Source: Epiperipatus broadwayi
Lineage: Eukaryota > Onychophora > Udeonychophora > Euonychophora > Peripatidae
Assembly: GCA_028023455.1 (NCBI GenBank)
Contig: JAQFVV010006200.1
Span: 8,730,521-8,794,520 of the forward strand
Length of the DNA: 64,000 bases
Direction of reading: 5' to 3'
Every line of letters begins with the position of its first letter. Within the stretch, counting starts at the first letter, position 1. The notes beneath the pieces were generated by a model. The model made no database searches and had not been told where the DNA came from. It saw only the letters and a list, made by a program, of their open reading frames with translations. This document shows positions 49,501-58,199 of this stretch, piece by piece. The position numbers and the translations under genes are program-made.

Positions 49501-49859
49501 AAGTTGGCCTGATAAACAAAGGAAAGCACAATATAGTTTGTTTGTAAAGACAATAACTGAATTTTTTCAATCTCAGAATGCATATAAATTAAAACAGCTG
49601 CACCTTGGGCGGGTCTATCATTAGGTTTAAAAAGTAAAATATTCTGTTGAGATAATTTATCAATAATATAACTGGGAGTATTATGGTTAATTTTAGTCTC
49701 AGTTAAAATTACAATTTCATATTTTTCTTTAGATAAATAGTCAACAATTTTATCAACTTTACCTGGGCTATTTAAACCTTTAATATTAAGAGTTAATATA
49801 TTGAGGGATTTGTTCATAATTACTGGAATTAATTGATCCTTTATCCACAAAAATATCAT
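46576..49859 (-). pseudogene. LINE ORF2: APE endonuclease, RT and C-terminal zinc domain
   Basis: ORF2 nicks the target and reverse-transcribes the RNA. The 616-aa first frame (49,859-48,009) has APE motifs TLNIKGLN (residues 23-30), TETK (53-56), GGDLN (156-160), SLIDLF (200-205) and SDH (225-227), and RT motif A FRAAFDMVNW (about 582-591). A frameshift near 48,010-48,030 and a TGA at 47,980-47,978 precede HGSPLVPLLFAVYIDSL and motif C FIDD (about 47,817-47,806; the usual residue is A, not I). A TGA at 47,431-47,429 and a frameshift near 47,070-47,095 follow. The last frame to 46,576 holds a C..C......H....C tail (CLLCKSGDETFQHLFEEC). Total length of about 1,095 codons is normal. The Met at residue 15 (about 49,817) is an alternative start. 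Confidence 0.9.
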
Positions 49860-51565
49860 TTATAGTTTCATTAATCATTTCATCTGTATCCTTGTGATAA
49901 TCAATTTCGATATTAAACTCAGAATTACTACCAAACTGATCTAGCATCGTAGGGTTATTCTTAATATCATTGGTATTGACATCAACTTCTTCTTCTGTAT
50001 TTATTCTATAAACAGTATTGCTATAAACACACTCAGTAATGGTATCACTATTGATATCTATTCCATCACCGATATTTACATCAGAATTTACGTTGTTGGA
50101 AACACACTCAATCTCACTGGGGCAGACCTCATCAACCTCCTGAACATAACTATTTACATAAGATGATACTTCAGTGGGCTCAGAAGATTGGCTGAGACTC
50201 TCACCAATGTCATTAACATCACAAAAATCATTATCAATATTTTTATTAATATTACTATCTACTATGTCTGCCCAGGTCTTAACATTATTAGTTCCACACA
50301 AATGATTGCTTCTATTGAACTTATTGCATTTTACACAATTCCCAGTAATGCACAGTGCAGCTATATGACCAACTCTGTTGCATTTAAAGCACAATGGGGG
50401 GTCTTCCTTTCAATATAATAGCAATTGGCATTTGATTTTTGAACAACCTATGTGGTATTTGATCTTTCACAATATCTTTTTTCAGCTTAAGGACAACTTT
50501 CCATGAGTTTGAAGGAATTTGGAAAGAGATACCAGGGGTCATCTCTCTTTCCAATGTAATTACTTTGGCATAATTGTTTAGCTGGGTTTTAAAGAACTCA
50601 ATGTTAAAGTTAGGGGGAGTGTGTAAAACTCTACCGAATACTAAAGGATTAGAATCTTTTGATACGTAATATATCTTATGGCCCTGTACCTCTTTTATTA
50701 GACTCTCTGCAAGATCTTTCTGTTTCTTATTAAAATATTCGATAGAAGTAAAGCCTCTTTCTGGGAAGAATGCAGCATGTTTTATTGTTTGTATTAAACC
50801 ATTATTATTCAACAAGATTAGATATTCATTTAAATCAGGCTTCTCTAAGATGTGGTCACTGTTTTTGTCATTAGTTTGTATAATCAAACTAAAAATGGAA
50901 GTATTAGAGGACATGCAGTTAATAAAAATTTTTTTCCAATAAGAGTTTAACTTAATGAACGTTTTTGAGGGTAGTCGCGATAACGTTTGAGCGTGCGATA
51001 AATTATCATTTAGCTCGGCGAATTGCGTCGGTTTGTTAATATTTTTGGCTGATTTATTTGATTCTATTTTATCATCTAAAAACTTTGTGTTATTGCTGGC
51101 TTCATATTGGCTGTTAGGTTGATTTTCGATCATCAAAGTTTGAGGTTGAATATCTTCGTTGAGGCTATCGGTTTTTCTTTTTTTATGCTGAGAGATGACG
51201 TTCCAATCAGTGCCTTGACAAGCTTCAACATTACCATTTAAGTTCATAACCTCCGGGAGACCAGCACTCTCAATAATGGATGAGGTAGCATATCTTGCTT
51301 TTTTAGAAATTATTTTCATATCTACACCATTTTGGTAAGTATTAAATTCAGAGTTGCTTATTAAATCAGGGTTACTAATTACTTTTCTTAATTTTAGCTT
51401 AATATTGTTAGTGTTAGTAGAAGGCTGTTGAATGTTTGAGCCACCATTTTCTGCCATGTTAACATTGGCTTTTTTGTTCGGGTGAGTATATAGAGATTGA
51501 ACTCCCTCCTTATTATCTTTATCTTTTAACTCACTCACCTTATCTTCATTGTTCTGCTCAAGCAT
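49786..51565 (-). pseudogene. LINE ORF1 protein (CCHC zinc-knuckle RNA-binding), one frameshift
   Basis: ORF1 proteins of this type bind the element RNA and form the ribonucleoprotein particle. The first frame (51,565-50,384, 393 aa) has an acidic, lysine- and asparagine-rich N-terminus and a middle region ending FKNQMPIAIILKGRPP, resembling the RRM-like/CTD part of Tx1-type ORF1. The second frame (50,394-49,786, 202 aa) begins with the zinc knuckle CFKCNRVGHIAALC followed by a C..C...NH.C second knuckle and an acidic, Asp/Asn-rich tail. The break falls exactly in a run of six C (minus sense; 50,401-50,396), where one base changes the frame. A homopolymer sequencing error or a single mutation would both explain it. 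Its end overlaps the ORF2 start. Confidence 0.85.
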
Positions 51566-52111
51566 TGTAAAATTAATAATGTTTTTTTATTTGTTTGTTT
51601 GTTTGTTTATTTACATTTTTCTTTGGATAGCATATAATTAAAGTCATGTTATTAGATATGGCATATAAGTATACTATTAATCAGATGAAGAAAATTATAT
51701 TTTCATCAATTCTTAATGACAATAGAGTAACTAAAAGGTAAACAGTTTAAACAAAAACAACTGATAGTTATTGAATATTAAGTAGTATTGTAAAGTGTGG
51801 CCCTTACATTTTTCTAAATAACTTTTTTTAATAATGATATCTTTTTACTGAATGGGTTTTTTTAGATGTAGACTCAAGTTTGTTCTTTTAGCCAAAAACT
51901 CCTAATTGATCCATAATTCACACTATGGTCCATATTTAAGGGAAACACAATGAGTAAAAAACATGATTTTTTAAAAAGATATTGCATGCCAAAATATTTC
52001 ATTCTTAACATATTTCATGATATTAGTTAATGCAAACCCTTACAAGATTTCACTATTGACAAAATCTTAAAAATGTATCTAGGGAATTAAACCAAGTATT
52101 TTATTTTTTAA

Positions 52112-52428
52112 TTATAATTATCCCAAATTTTTACCAAATTCACCACTTCCTTTATTTTGCTATAATATATAAATGCAAATTATCCACTACTTTACTATTT
52201 TTTAGCAAAAAACTTTTATTGTTCCTATACCCATACACAATCTTAGGTTTCAACTGTCCTGCATCCTTCTTCACAGCCAATTTTACTTTAAATTTTTTAA
52301 AAGTAAAATTGGTTCTAAAGAAAACTGCAGAACAGTCAAAACCTAAGATTGTGTATGCATATATGTACAATAAGAGGTTTTATTAAAAAGTGTTCAAAAT
52401 AGTGGATAAATTGCACTTATAATTATCC
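52112..52428. mobile_element. Foldback MITE with 12-bp direct flanks
   Basis: A palindrome with arms of about 110 bases (52,175-52,288 and 52,296-52,407) sits in an insertion bounded by TTATAATTATCC at 52,112-52,123 and 52,417-52,428. Copy B has a single uninterrupted equivalent near 62,295-62,310. A 72-aa open frame across it is an accident of the palindrome. About 50 bases left of the palindrome are unpaired. Confidence 0.75.
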
Positions 52429-52656
52429 AGCATAACTTGGGTCTAATCAAAATAAATTAAAAGGTTTTTTAATTTCTTCTAAAAGTGTATTGAATTACCA
52501 ATCTAAGTATGAAAGTTTAAATTTTCTTCTCTTAAATAATTCCTGGCTAAATCCCTAATTCTCAAATTGTATAATAAAATCTAATTATGAACACAGATTT
52601 TCAACCTCCCTTCAGCTGTTCATTTTGTCATGTCCATGCACATGTGAAAAAGATAA

Positions 52657-52715
52657 ATGAGCTCCAATATACATATTTTGTACTGAACCAGGATTCATCA
52701 ATTGATCCAGATCAT
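52657..52715 (-). ncRNA. Degenerate hammerhead-like core (family 3, inverted stub)
   Basis: Minus-strand TTGATGA in place of CTGATGA, a hairpin containing CTGGTTCAG, AAAA where GAAA is required, then TATGTATA and a stem I strand starting TTGGAG. The outer stem I pairing TGATC/GA(G)CTCA is partly lost. Inactive as it stands. Confidence 0.5.
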
Positions 52716-53070
52716 CATTTCCAATGCACATATGTAATCAGTGCTCAGTTTATATTAGGATAACAAATCTTCAAATTTTAAATGAACAAGCTTTAATATA
52801 CTCCACCCTTCAACTCTTCAGCCATTCATATGATTGAAAATTTGATGATGGAATTCCCTATACATGAGGGTCAGTGACTTAAAGTCAACATGGGCATGGC
52901 AATAATATAGACATCAACAAAGAATTTGGGGTGTTTCATCATTAGATTTTCAATGATATGGATGATAGAAGAGTTGGAGGGTGGAATAGATTGAAGCATA
53001 CTCATTAAGGTATGAAGATTAGCTATCTTAATATAAACCAAGCACTGATTATGTATGTGTATGGGAGATG

Positions 53071-53128
53071 ATGATCTGGACCAACTGATGTGAGCTGGTT
53101 TAGCACAAAATATGTATACTAGAGATTA
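53071..53128 (+). ncRNA. Degenerate hammerhead-like core (family 3, first direct unit)
   Basis: CTGATGT at 53,085-53,091 (last core A lost), stem II around AGCTGGTTTAGC, then ACAAAATATGTATA with the invariant G before AAA replaced by C/A. A CpG change could explain a G-to-A here if the ancestor read CACGAAA. Flanking stem I strands persist (ATGATCTGGACCAA and CTAGAGATTAT). Confidence 0.5.
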
Positions 53129-53510
53129 TTTTTTGTGTGTGTGGATATGTGTATTTGTTGTATGAGATAGAGTGGATAGCTTAAGGAAGTGTGAAAGTTT
53201 GTGTTATAATTACATCTGAAGTCCAAGTATATAAATTATATTTGTATTGAAATATTACAGATTCAGATTGTATCCTGACCATCCCTCTTCTGTGCATTTA
53301 AATGAACAAGGTCCTATACATGAGAGGTCAGAATACCTTAAAGCTGATCAATAAGAAATTTGGGCATTCTATTGTCACATTATTAATGGTATGAATGGCT
53401 GAAGAGTTGGAGGATGAAATAGATTGAGGCATTCTATTAAAGTTTTGAAAATGTTCTATTTTAATATAAACTGAACACTGATTGTTATATATAAATATAT
53501 GTAAAAGATG

Positions 53511-53570
53511 ATGATCTGAATCAACTTTTAAGTGCTGATTCAGTACACAGTAAGTATATTGGAGATAATT
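53511..53570 (+). ncRNA. Degenerate hammerhead-like core (family 3, second direct unit)
   Basis: Same position in the unit, 440 bases downstream of the first. The CTGATGA box has decayed to CTTTTAA, while stem II (GTGCTGATTCAGTAC) and the TTGGAGAT stem I strand are kept. Confidence 0.45.
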
Positions 53571-54458
53571 TATCTTTTACACATGTGTGTGATCATGTGT
53601 ATCAGTTGTATAAAATAGAATGGATAGCTGAAGGGAACTTGAAAATCTATGTCAAATACCTAAACTCCAAGTATATAAATTATATTTATATTCAAATATA
53701 ATAAAGTATAATATATAATAAGACTTAATTATTAATAAATATTAAAAAATAAAATAATATAGTTTAAATATTTTATTATTGAATAAAAACAAGTGAAACT
53801 ATTTTTGTTACTAGAAAATGTAAACAAATTAGGTGCATGAGAGGTTCAGAATTAAAAGTAACTAATAGACTTTTAAAACAAAAATTTTTTAACAAGAAGG
53901 TGCTAATGGAATATATGTTATTTAAAATTGACTTAATTTTATAGTTCTCATTAAATATAAAAATTATATCAGTAAGCAATGTATGAAAATTTAAAATATT
54001 AGACTATATATAACCATTAAAGGTATAAAACTAAACTAGTCAATAAATAATCAAAATTACCCCAAATTCACATCTCAGCCATACTAGTCAAGTAAATAAA
54101 TTCTAAAATACTACCAATAGTTTCACTGCTACAAGCAGATTTCTCAAGGGTAAAGAACTATAAAATAACAACTAATTTAAACTAAACATCACCCACAATT
54201 CCACTTACTTCCCATACATCCTTAATATTAAAAGAACTTTTAAATTAGTGGCTTCAGAATTATAAATTTTTAATAATAAAGATTCTTTAATTCTTCTTTT
54301 TATTTAATTTCTCTCAAAGAAGAAAACCTTAGCTTCATCAAAATTAATAATGAGGTCTGTGTCTTTTTAATAAATATATAAAGCAGAACTAAGTTATTTA
54401 TTTGCAATCCTACTTATATTTACCTTTATTCTTTCATTTAAGCTCAAATTACTCTGAC

Positions 54459-54680
54459 TTATGTATACCTTCTTATAAAACAAAGGATAATATACACTAT
54501 TCCAGAAATAGTCTTTCTAACAAAAATTTCTTTTGTATTATTTAATAAATTATTCAAAGTAATACCCCTTTTCCAAACAATTTTCTTATTTCCAAGCAAA
54601 TTACTATTTTTATATATAATTTTATAAGGAGACAATTTAAATGACAAAGAAATAAAATCACCTTTTATTTTCAATGCCAT
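54459..54680 (-). pseudogene. PLE GIY-YIG endonuclease fragment, left arm
   Basis: 73 aa reading ALKIKGDFISLSFKLS at the start, then a KIVWKRG-containing linker and the GIY-like SGIVYIILC string, after which the frame is lost. The remaining part of the domain continues in other frames to about 54,300. It is a slightly longer 5' portion than in the right arm, so the two arms derive from different start points on the same template family. Confidence 0.7.
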
Positions 54681-55021
54681 TAAAATTGTCTTGTTATAAA
54701 ATTGTATGTAAAAATAATGATTTGCTTGAAAATAAAAAAATTTATTGGAAAAGAGTTATTACTTTGAATAATTTATTAAATAATATAAAGGAAATTTTTG
54801 CTAGAAAAACTATTCCTGGAGTAGTATATATTATTCTTTGTTTTTGTAAGAATGTATCTATAAGTCAGAGTAGTTTGAGTTTAAATGAAAGAATAAAGGT
54901 ACATAAACGTAGAGTTAGAAATAAATATATTAGTTCTGCTTTATATATTCATGAAAAAGATACAGGTCACACTATTAATTTTGATGAAGATTATATATTT
55001 TTTATCTTTGAGAGAAATTAA
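54674..55021 (+). CDS. PLE GIY-YIG endonuclease domain, right arm (truncated gene)
   Basis: A 115-aa uninterrupted frame. Residues about 1-45 are a lysine- and asparagine-rich linker (WKRVITLNNLLNNIKEIF). PGVVYIILC at about 48-56 corresponds to the GIY half of the GIY-YIG motif; the YIG half is altered (VSISQSS). Then LNERIKVHKRR matches the conserved R...H segment and SALYIHEKDTGHTINFD matches the SAL..H....GH.I.WD block of PLE endonucleases. The domain makes the nick that primes PLE reverse transcription. The RT is absent, the YIG tyrosine and glycine are not conserved, and the first Met is an arbitrary truncation point, so the product is unlikely to function. Confidence 0.75.
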   Translation: MPLKLSCYKIVCKNNDLLENKKIYWKRVITLNNLLNNIKEIFARKTIPGVVYIILCFCKNVSISQSSLSLNERIKVHKRRVRNKYISSALYIHEKDTGHTINFDEDYIFFIFERN

Positions 55022-56120
55022 ATAAAAAGATTTTTTATTTTTAAAAATTTATGATTCTGAAGCAATTAACTTATTTAAAAGTTATTTTAATATTAAGGAT
55101 GTATGGGAAGTAAGTGTAATAGTGGGTAATGTTTAGTTTAAATTAGTTGTTATTTTATAGTTCTTTACCCTTAAGAAGTCTGATTGTATCATTAGTAGTG
55201 TTTTAGAGTTTATTTTCTTGGCTAGTCTGGCTGACTCATGAATTTGGGTTAATTTTGATTAGACTATATATATAATAAATAATAGTTATTAATAATGGAA
55301 TAACACTACATAAAAATTAAATAATAGTGTAAATATTTTATTATAGAAGGACTATTACTTTCTTAATAGAAAACATAAATAAGTTTATTTATGACAGATT
55401 TTGAATGATTTTGTAAACAAATAATAACTATTTTTAATGAATTATTGATCTTCTGGTTAAAGTTGATCTAAATATTGGTTCAAAAAGAATAATGGAAACA
55501 AATTGGACTATCTTTTTTTCTCACTATATGGAATGAAGCTCTGACGTGAAACACTCCAAAGATCAAAAAAATCATACTCTGGCTGTAGATAATATTTTCA
55601 ATGACTAGTTAAGTAAACTAGAATTACTTATATAATATCAGACCTATCCTGAGAAGAGGAGGGAAGCAGTGCAATGTTTTGGAGGATGTGTGTGGTGGTG
55701 AGGATTTTTTAAAATATGATTAAAAATAATCAGATATTTAAAAATTGTTCTATTTGCAGCTATTTCCTATCTCTACTAGCAATTTTACAGGATTGTCCAA
55801 AAAATAATACAAAAACTTTAAAAAAAATTTTTTAATTTTAAATTTTTGTTTTCAGGTATTATTTAATTATTGTTTCAAAAATTTGTTTTATTTTGGAATG
55901 TGTTTTATTCTCTGGGTTTATTTTATAGAAATAAATGAATAAGACATGTAAGATATTTATTGAACACATTAAATGACTAAAGCCATAATACTGGGAAAAA
56001 ATGTCTTTTAATTTACAAATTTTATGCCATAAAATTGGGGAAGGGGGGCACTAAAATTTACCTTGCACACAGACACTTTTTCCCACATGGTGCTACTGGT
56101 TAATACTAACATATATTATT

Positions 56121-58199
56121 AAATCTGACATTCTGATTATTTGTCAAGCGGACAGGAAGTCTGTAATTAGAAAGAGAATGTATTTAACCTTTTTTACATG
56201 TGTCTTAAACATTGGTATAATAAACAATGTAGTTTTTGACTATAGAGGGAGCTCTCAAACCTCAACACAAAATAGGGACTTTATAAAGATAAGAGCAGCC
56301 ATCTTATTTTTAAGATAAGTTCTTATTTATATAGGCCAATCTGCAGCATCTTGATTTGAGAGCTTGAAGATATTACTTACTTTCTTCACATTTAAATCCA
56401 CTATTTCCTTTCACAAATTAACTTACATAAAATTTTGCAATTTACAACAAGTTAATATTAAGTTCTTTTTAATGAAAATATAGAAAATAATGTAAAGCAC
56501 ATATGAAAAGGTTAAAGCCTTTATCTTTTTAATTATTACACCTATTAGCAATATGTATTTTGTTGATTTTTGTCTCTTCTTATCCAATTAAAAAATATTT
56601 TTATTATAAAAGTAACATTTCAGCTAGATCACATCTGTCATCAATTGCGTAATGAAAGTAATTTTTAAAAAATCATTCTAGAAGCATTATAAGCCCAAAC
56701 ACTTATAACAAGATTAAAGGTTCAATCAATAAAAAACAAATGCAGAACATATTAAAATAAAAAATGGTGTAATACTGCATGAGAAAATTGATATAAAATT
56801 AACGTGTGTTTTAATTAATGGCTTTAAAAAAAAATTTTCCAAATAGAAAGTAATTTATATGTGAAATAAGATTTGATGATACGGGCTGGTAGATCTCAAT
56901 GGCTTCTTTGATTATTCTTTAGAGAAGAATCTCATATCTGGATAGGATTTGTTCTTTGAAAAATCTATATTATGACTTAAGTCCATAATATAGAGTGAGA
57001 ATACTGATGATGATGAGTATTATTTTAATGCATTAGCATATCTCTTCTAGCACTGATGTAATTTCCTATAGTCATACAAGAGGCATCACAAATTCCACAT
57101 AGGATATAAATTCTATGGGCCTCAAAAGGGAATGAGTCCTTAGACTTGGAAAAAATGTTATCAATATATACACACATTCATGTCTTGATATCTATTGTTT
57201 CACTTATCAAAGACTATTTAAAAGAACTGTTGAACCAAAAATTTTAATTTATACATTTTAATTTTTAAGTTCACAGTGCATTTTAAAATATCATGAATAA
57301 ATAGCTACTGTAATCTTTTTCAATAAATTAGGTTGGTGGATTCCATATCACTTATTTTTTTAATTTCATCCACAAGAAAAATAACAAAACATTTTATACT
57401 ACAGCATTCATCTTTTCTTTTTTTTTTTTTTTTTTAAAAAAAAAGGGGGGGGGGGGGAGATAAAGATAACAAGATAACTGTAAAGAAGCATGAAGAGAAT
57501 GATTCTTGGGGGAAATAGTTCTTAGCTTTAATTATTTTTACTTTTTATTAATTCAAAGGAGAGAAGATAAAGATATTTAGCCTTTAGCTATTTTTGTCTT
57601 CCAAAAAAAAAAAGGGAAGGAAATATTTTATTTACTATCAAAAATTTTTTTTAAAAGATATAGTATTAATATTATTTATTTTAAAATTACTATTTATAGT
57701 TTATCTACATTTTATTAATTATTTGTGAAAACATCTTAATATGTATTTTTTAAAAATAAAATTTAGGTATATATGTTTTACTATTATCTGTGAATTTTGA
57801 TGTCCACATCAAGAGAAAATATATATTGGAAAACAGAAAAATTACATGTATGTGAATTTAGGTAGTTTAAATCATGACATGAGCTGAAGTTTGGTAGAAG
57901 GTAAGGCTTGTTATATATAAATATAACATGTGCCTGAATGCAACCAATGAAATTTAGCCATATGTGGAATCTAAAAGAGAATGATTCTTGAGGCAAATTG
58001 ATAGAAAATAAAAAAGTATATTGTTTTATAAAAATTTAGAAAATATAAATTGGATAGAGTTAATTTCTATAATAATTATGAAAATTTTATTTCTTTAAGA
58101 GATATTTGAAAATATTACTCCATAGACTAAATGGGCAAGTTAGAAAGACCACTAGTATTGTAAACTAAGCTAAAAGAAATATGGTTTTTGTCAAAAATT
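56121..58199. other. AT-rich spacer
   Basis: No gene recognised. The motif GAGAATGATTCTTG occurs twice (about 57,496 and 57,979). Otherwise unremarkable apart from the homopolymer block. Confidence 0.4.
57408..57460. repeat. Stacked homopolymer block T-A-G
   Basis: A T run of about 17, an A run of about 9 and a G run of about 12 follow each other directly. Confidence 0.9.

Larger units (their letters stand above)
46262..51600 (-). mobile_element. Near-full-length two-ORF LINE (L1/Tx1-like)
   Basis: On the minus strand the element runs from just above the ORF1 start (51,565) through ORF1, an overlapping ORF2 and a 3' UTR of about 300 bases that carries an AATAAA-type signal near 46,290-46,296 and ends in an A-rich tail. 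Comparison with the empty relative (copy E) places the ends close to 46,262 and 51,600; a TATTTACA motif at both edges is a possible short target duplication. Upstream of ORF1 lies a short (AAAC)n run (minus sense). ORF1 has one frameshift; ORF2 has about four disruptions. It is the youngest-looking coding element in the window. Confidence 0.85.
44340..51665. repeat. Interspersed repeat copy F, interrupted by the LINE
   Basis: Paralogue of copy E (33,060-34,700). 44,340-44,475 and 45,765-46,265 align in order with E, and the last block resumes at 51,598-51,660 beyond the 5.3 kb LINE. The stretch 44,480-45,760 has no counterpart in E and no recognised content. Confidence 0.7.
52570..53705 (+). 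mobile_element. Hammerhead-like multimeric element (family 3) with 9-bp TSD
   Basis: The insertion 52,579-53,705 is flanked by TATAATAAA (52,570-52,578 and 53,697-53,705) and absent from copy B. It contains an inverted partial copy (about 52,600-52,845), a direct unit (about 52,858-53,310) and a second direct unit (about 53,314-53,690). Landmarks in the two direct units are spaced 440-456 bp apart. Each copy contains a degenerate hammerhead-like core. The plan, inverted stub then two ~440-bp units, is the same as in the family-1 dimer at 32 kb. Confidence 0.75.
53998..55272. mobile_element. Palindromic Penelope-like element insertion with 15-bp TSD
   Basis: The insertion 54,013-55,257 is flanked by perfect ATTAGACTATATATA repeats (53,998-54,012 and 55,258-55,272). 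It consists of two copies of a PLE 3' part arranged tail-outward around a centre near 54,673: left arm about 54,048-54,670 (minus), right arm about 54,674-55,257 (plus). Both arms encode the same GIY-YIG domain region. Copy B lacks it (empty site about 62,740-62,765). Inverted, 5'-truncated joints are typical of PLE insertions. Confidence 0.85.
51905..56120. repeat. Interspersed repeat copy A (paralogue of B) with three nested insertions
   Basis: Ordered blocks align with copy B: 51,905-52,105 with 62,058-62,260; 52,430-52,575 with 62,295-62,450; 53,700-54,000 with 62,455-62,745; and 55,275-56,100 with 62,750-63,600. The three interruptions (52,124-52,428, 52,579-53,705 and 54,013-55,272) coincide with identifiable mobile elements with target duplications. 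The repeat itself encodes nothing recognisable; its family is unknown. Confidence 0.85.

Noticed and set aside
52152-52370. 72-aa open frame on the minus strand
   Set aside because: It spans both arms of the foldback MITE and is an artefact of the palindrome.
54060-54170. Hammerhead core in the left arm of the PLE palindrome
   Set aside because: On the minus strand a hairpin CTGC..TTGTA..GCAG precedes GAAAC, but the box before it reads TTGAGAA rather than CTGANGA, and I could not pair stem I. It may be a relic; not supportable as a ribozyme.
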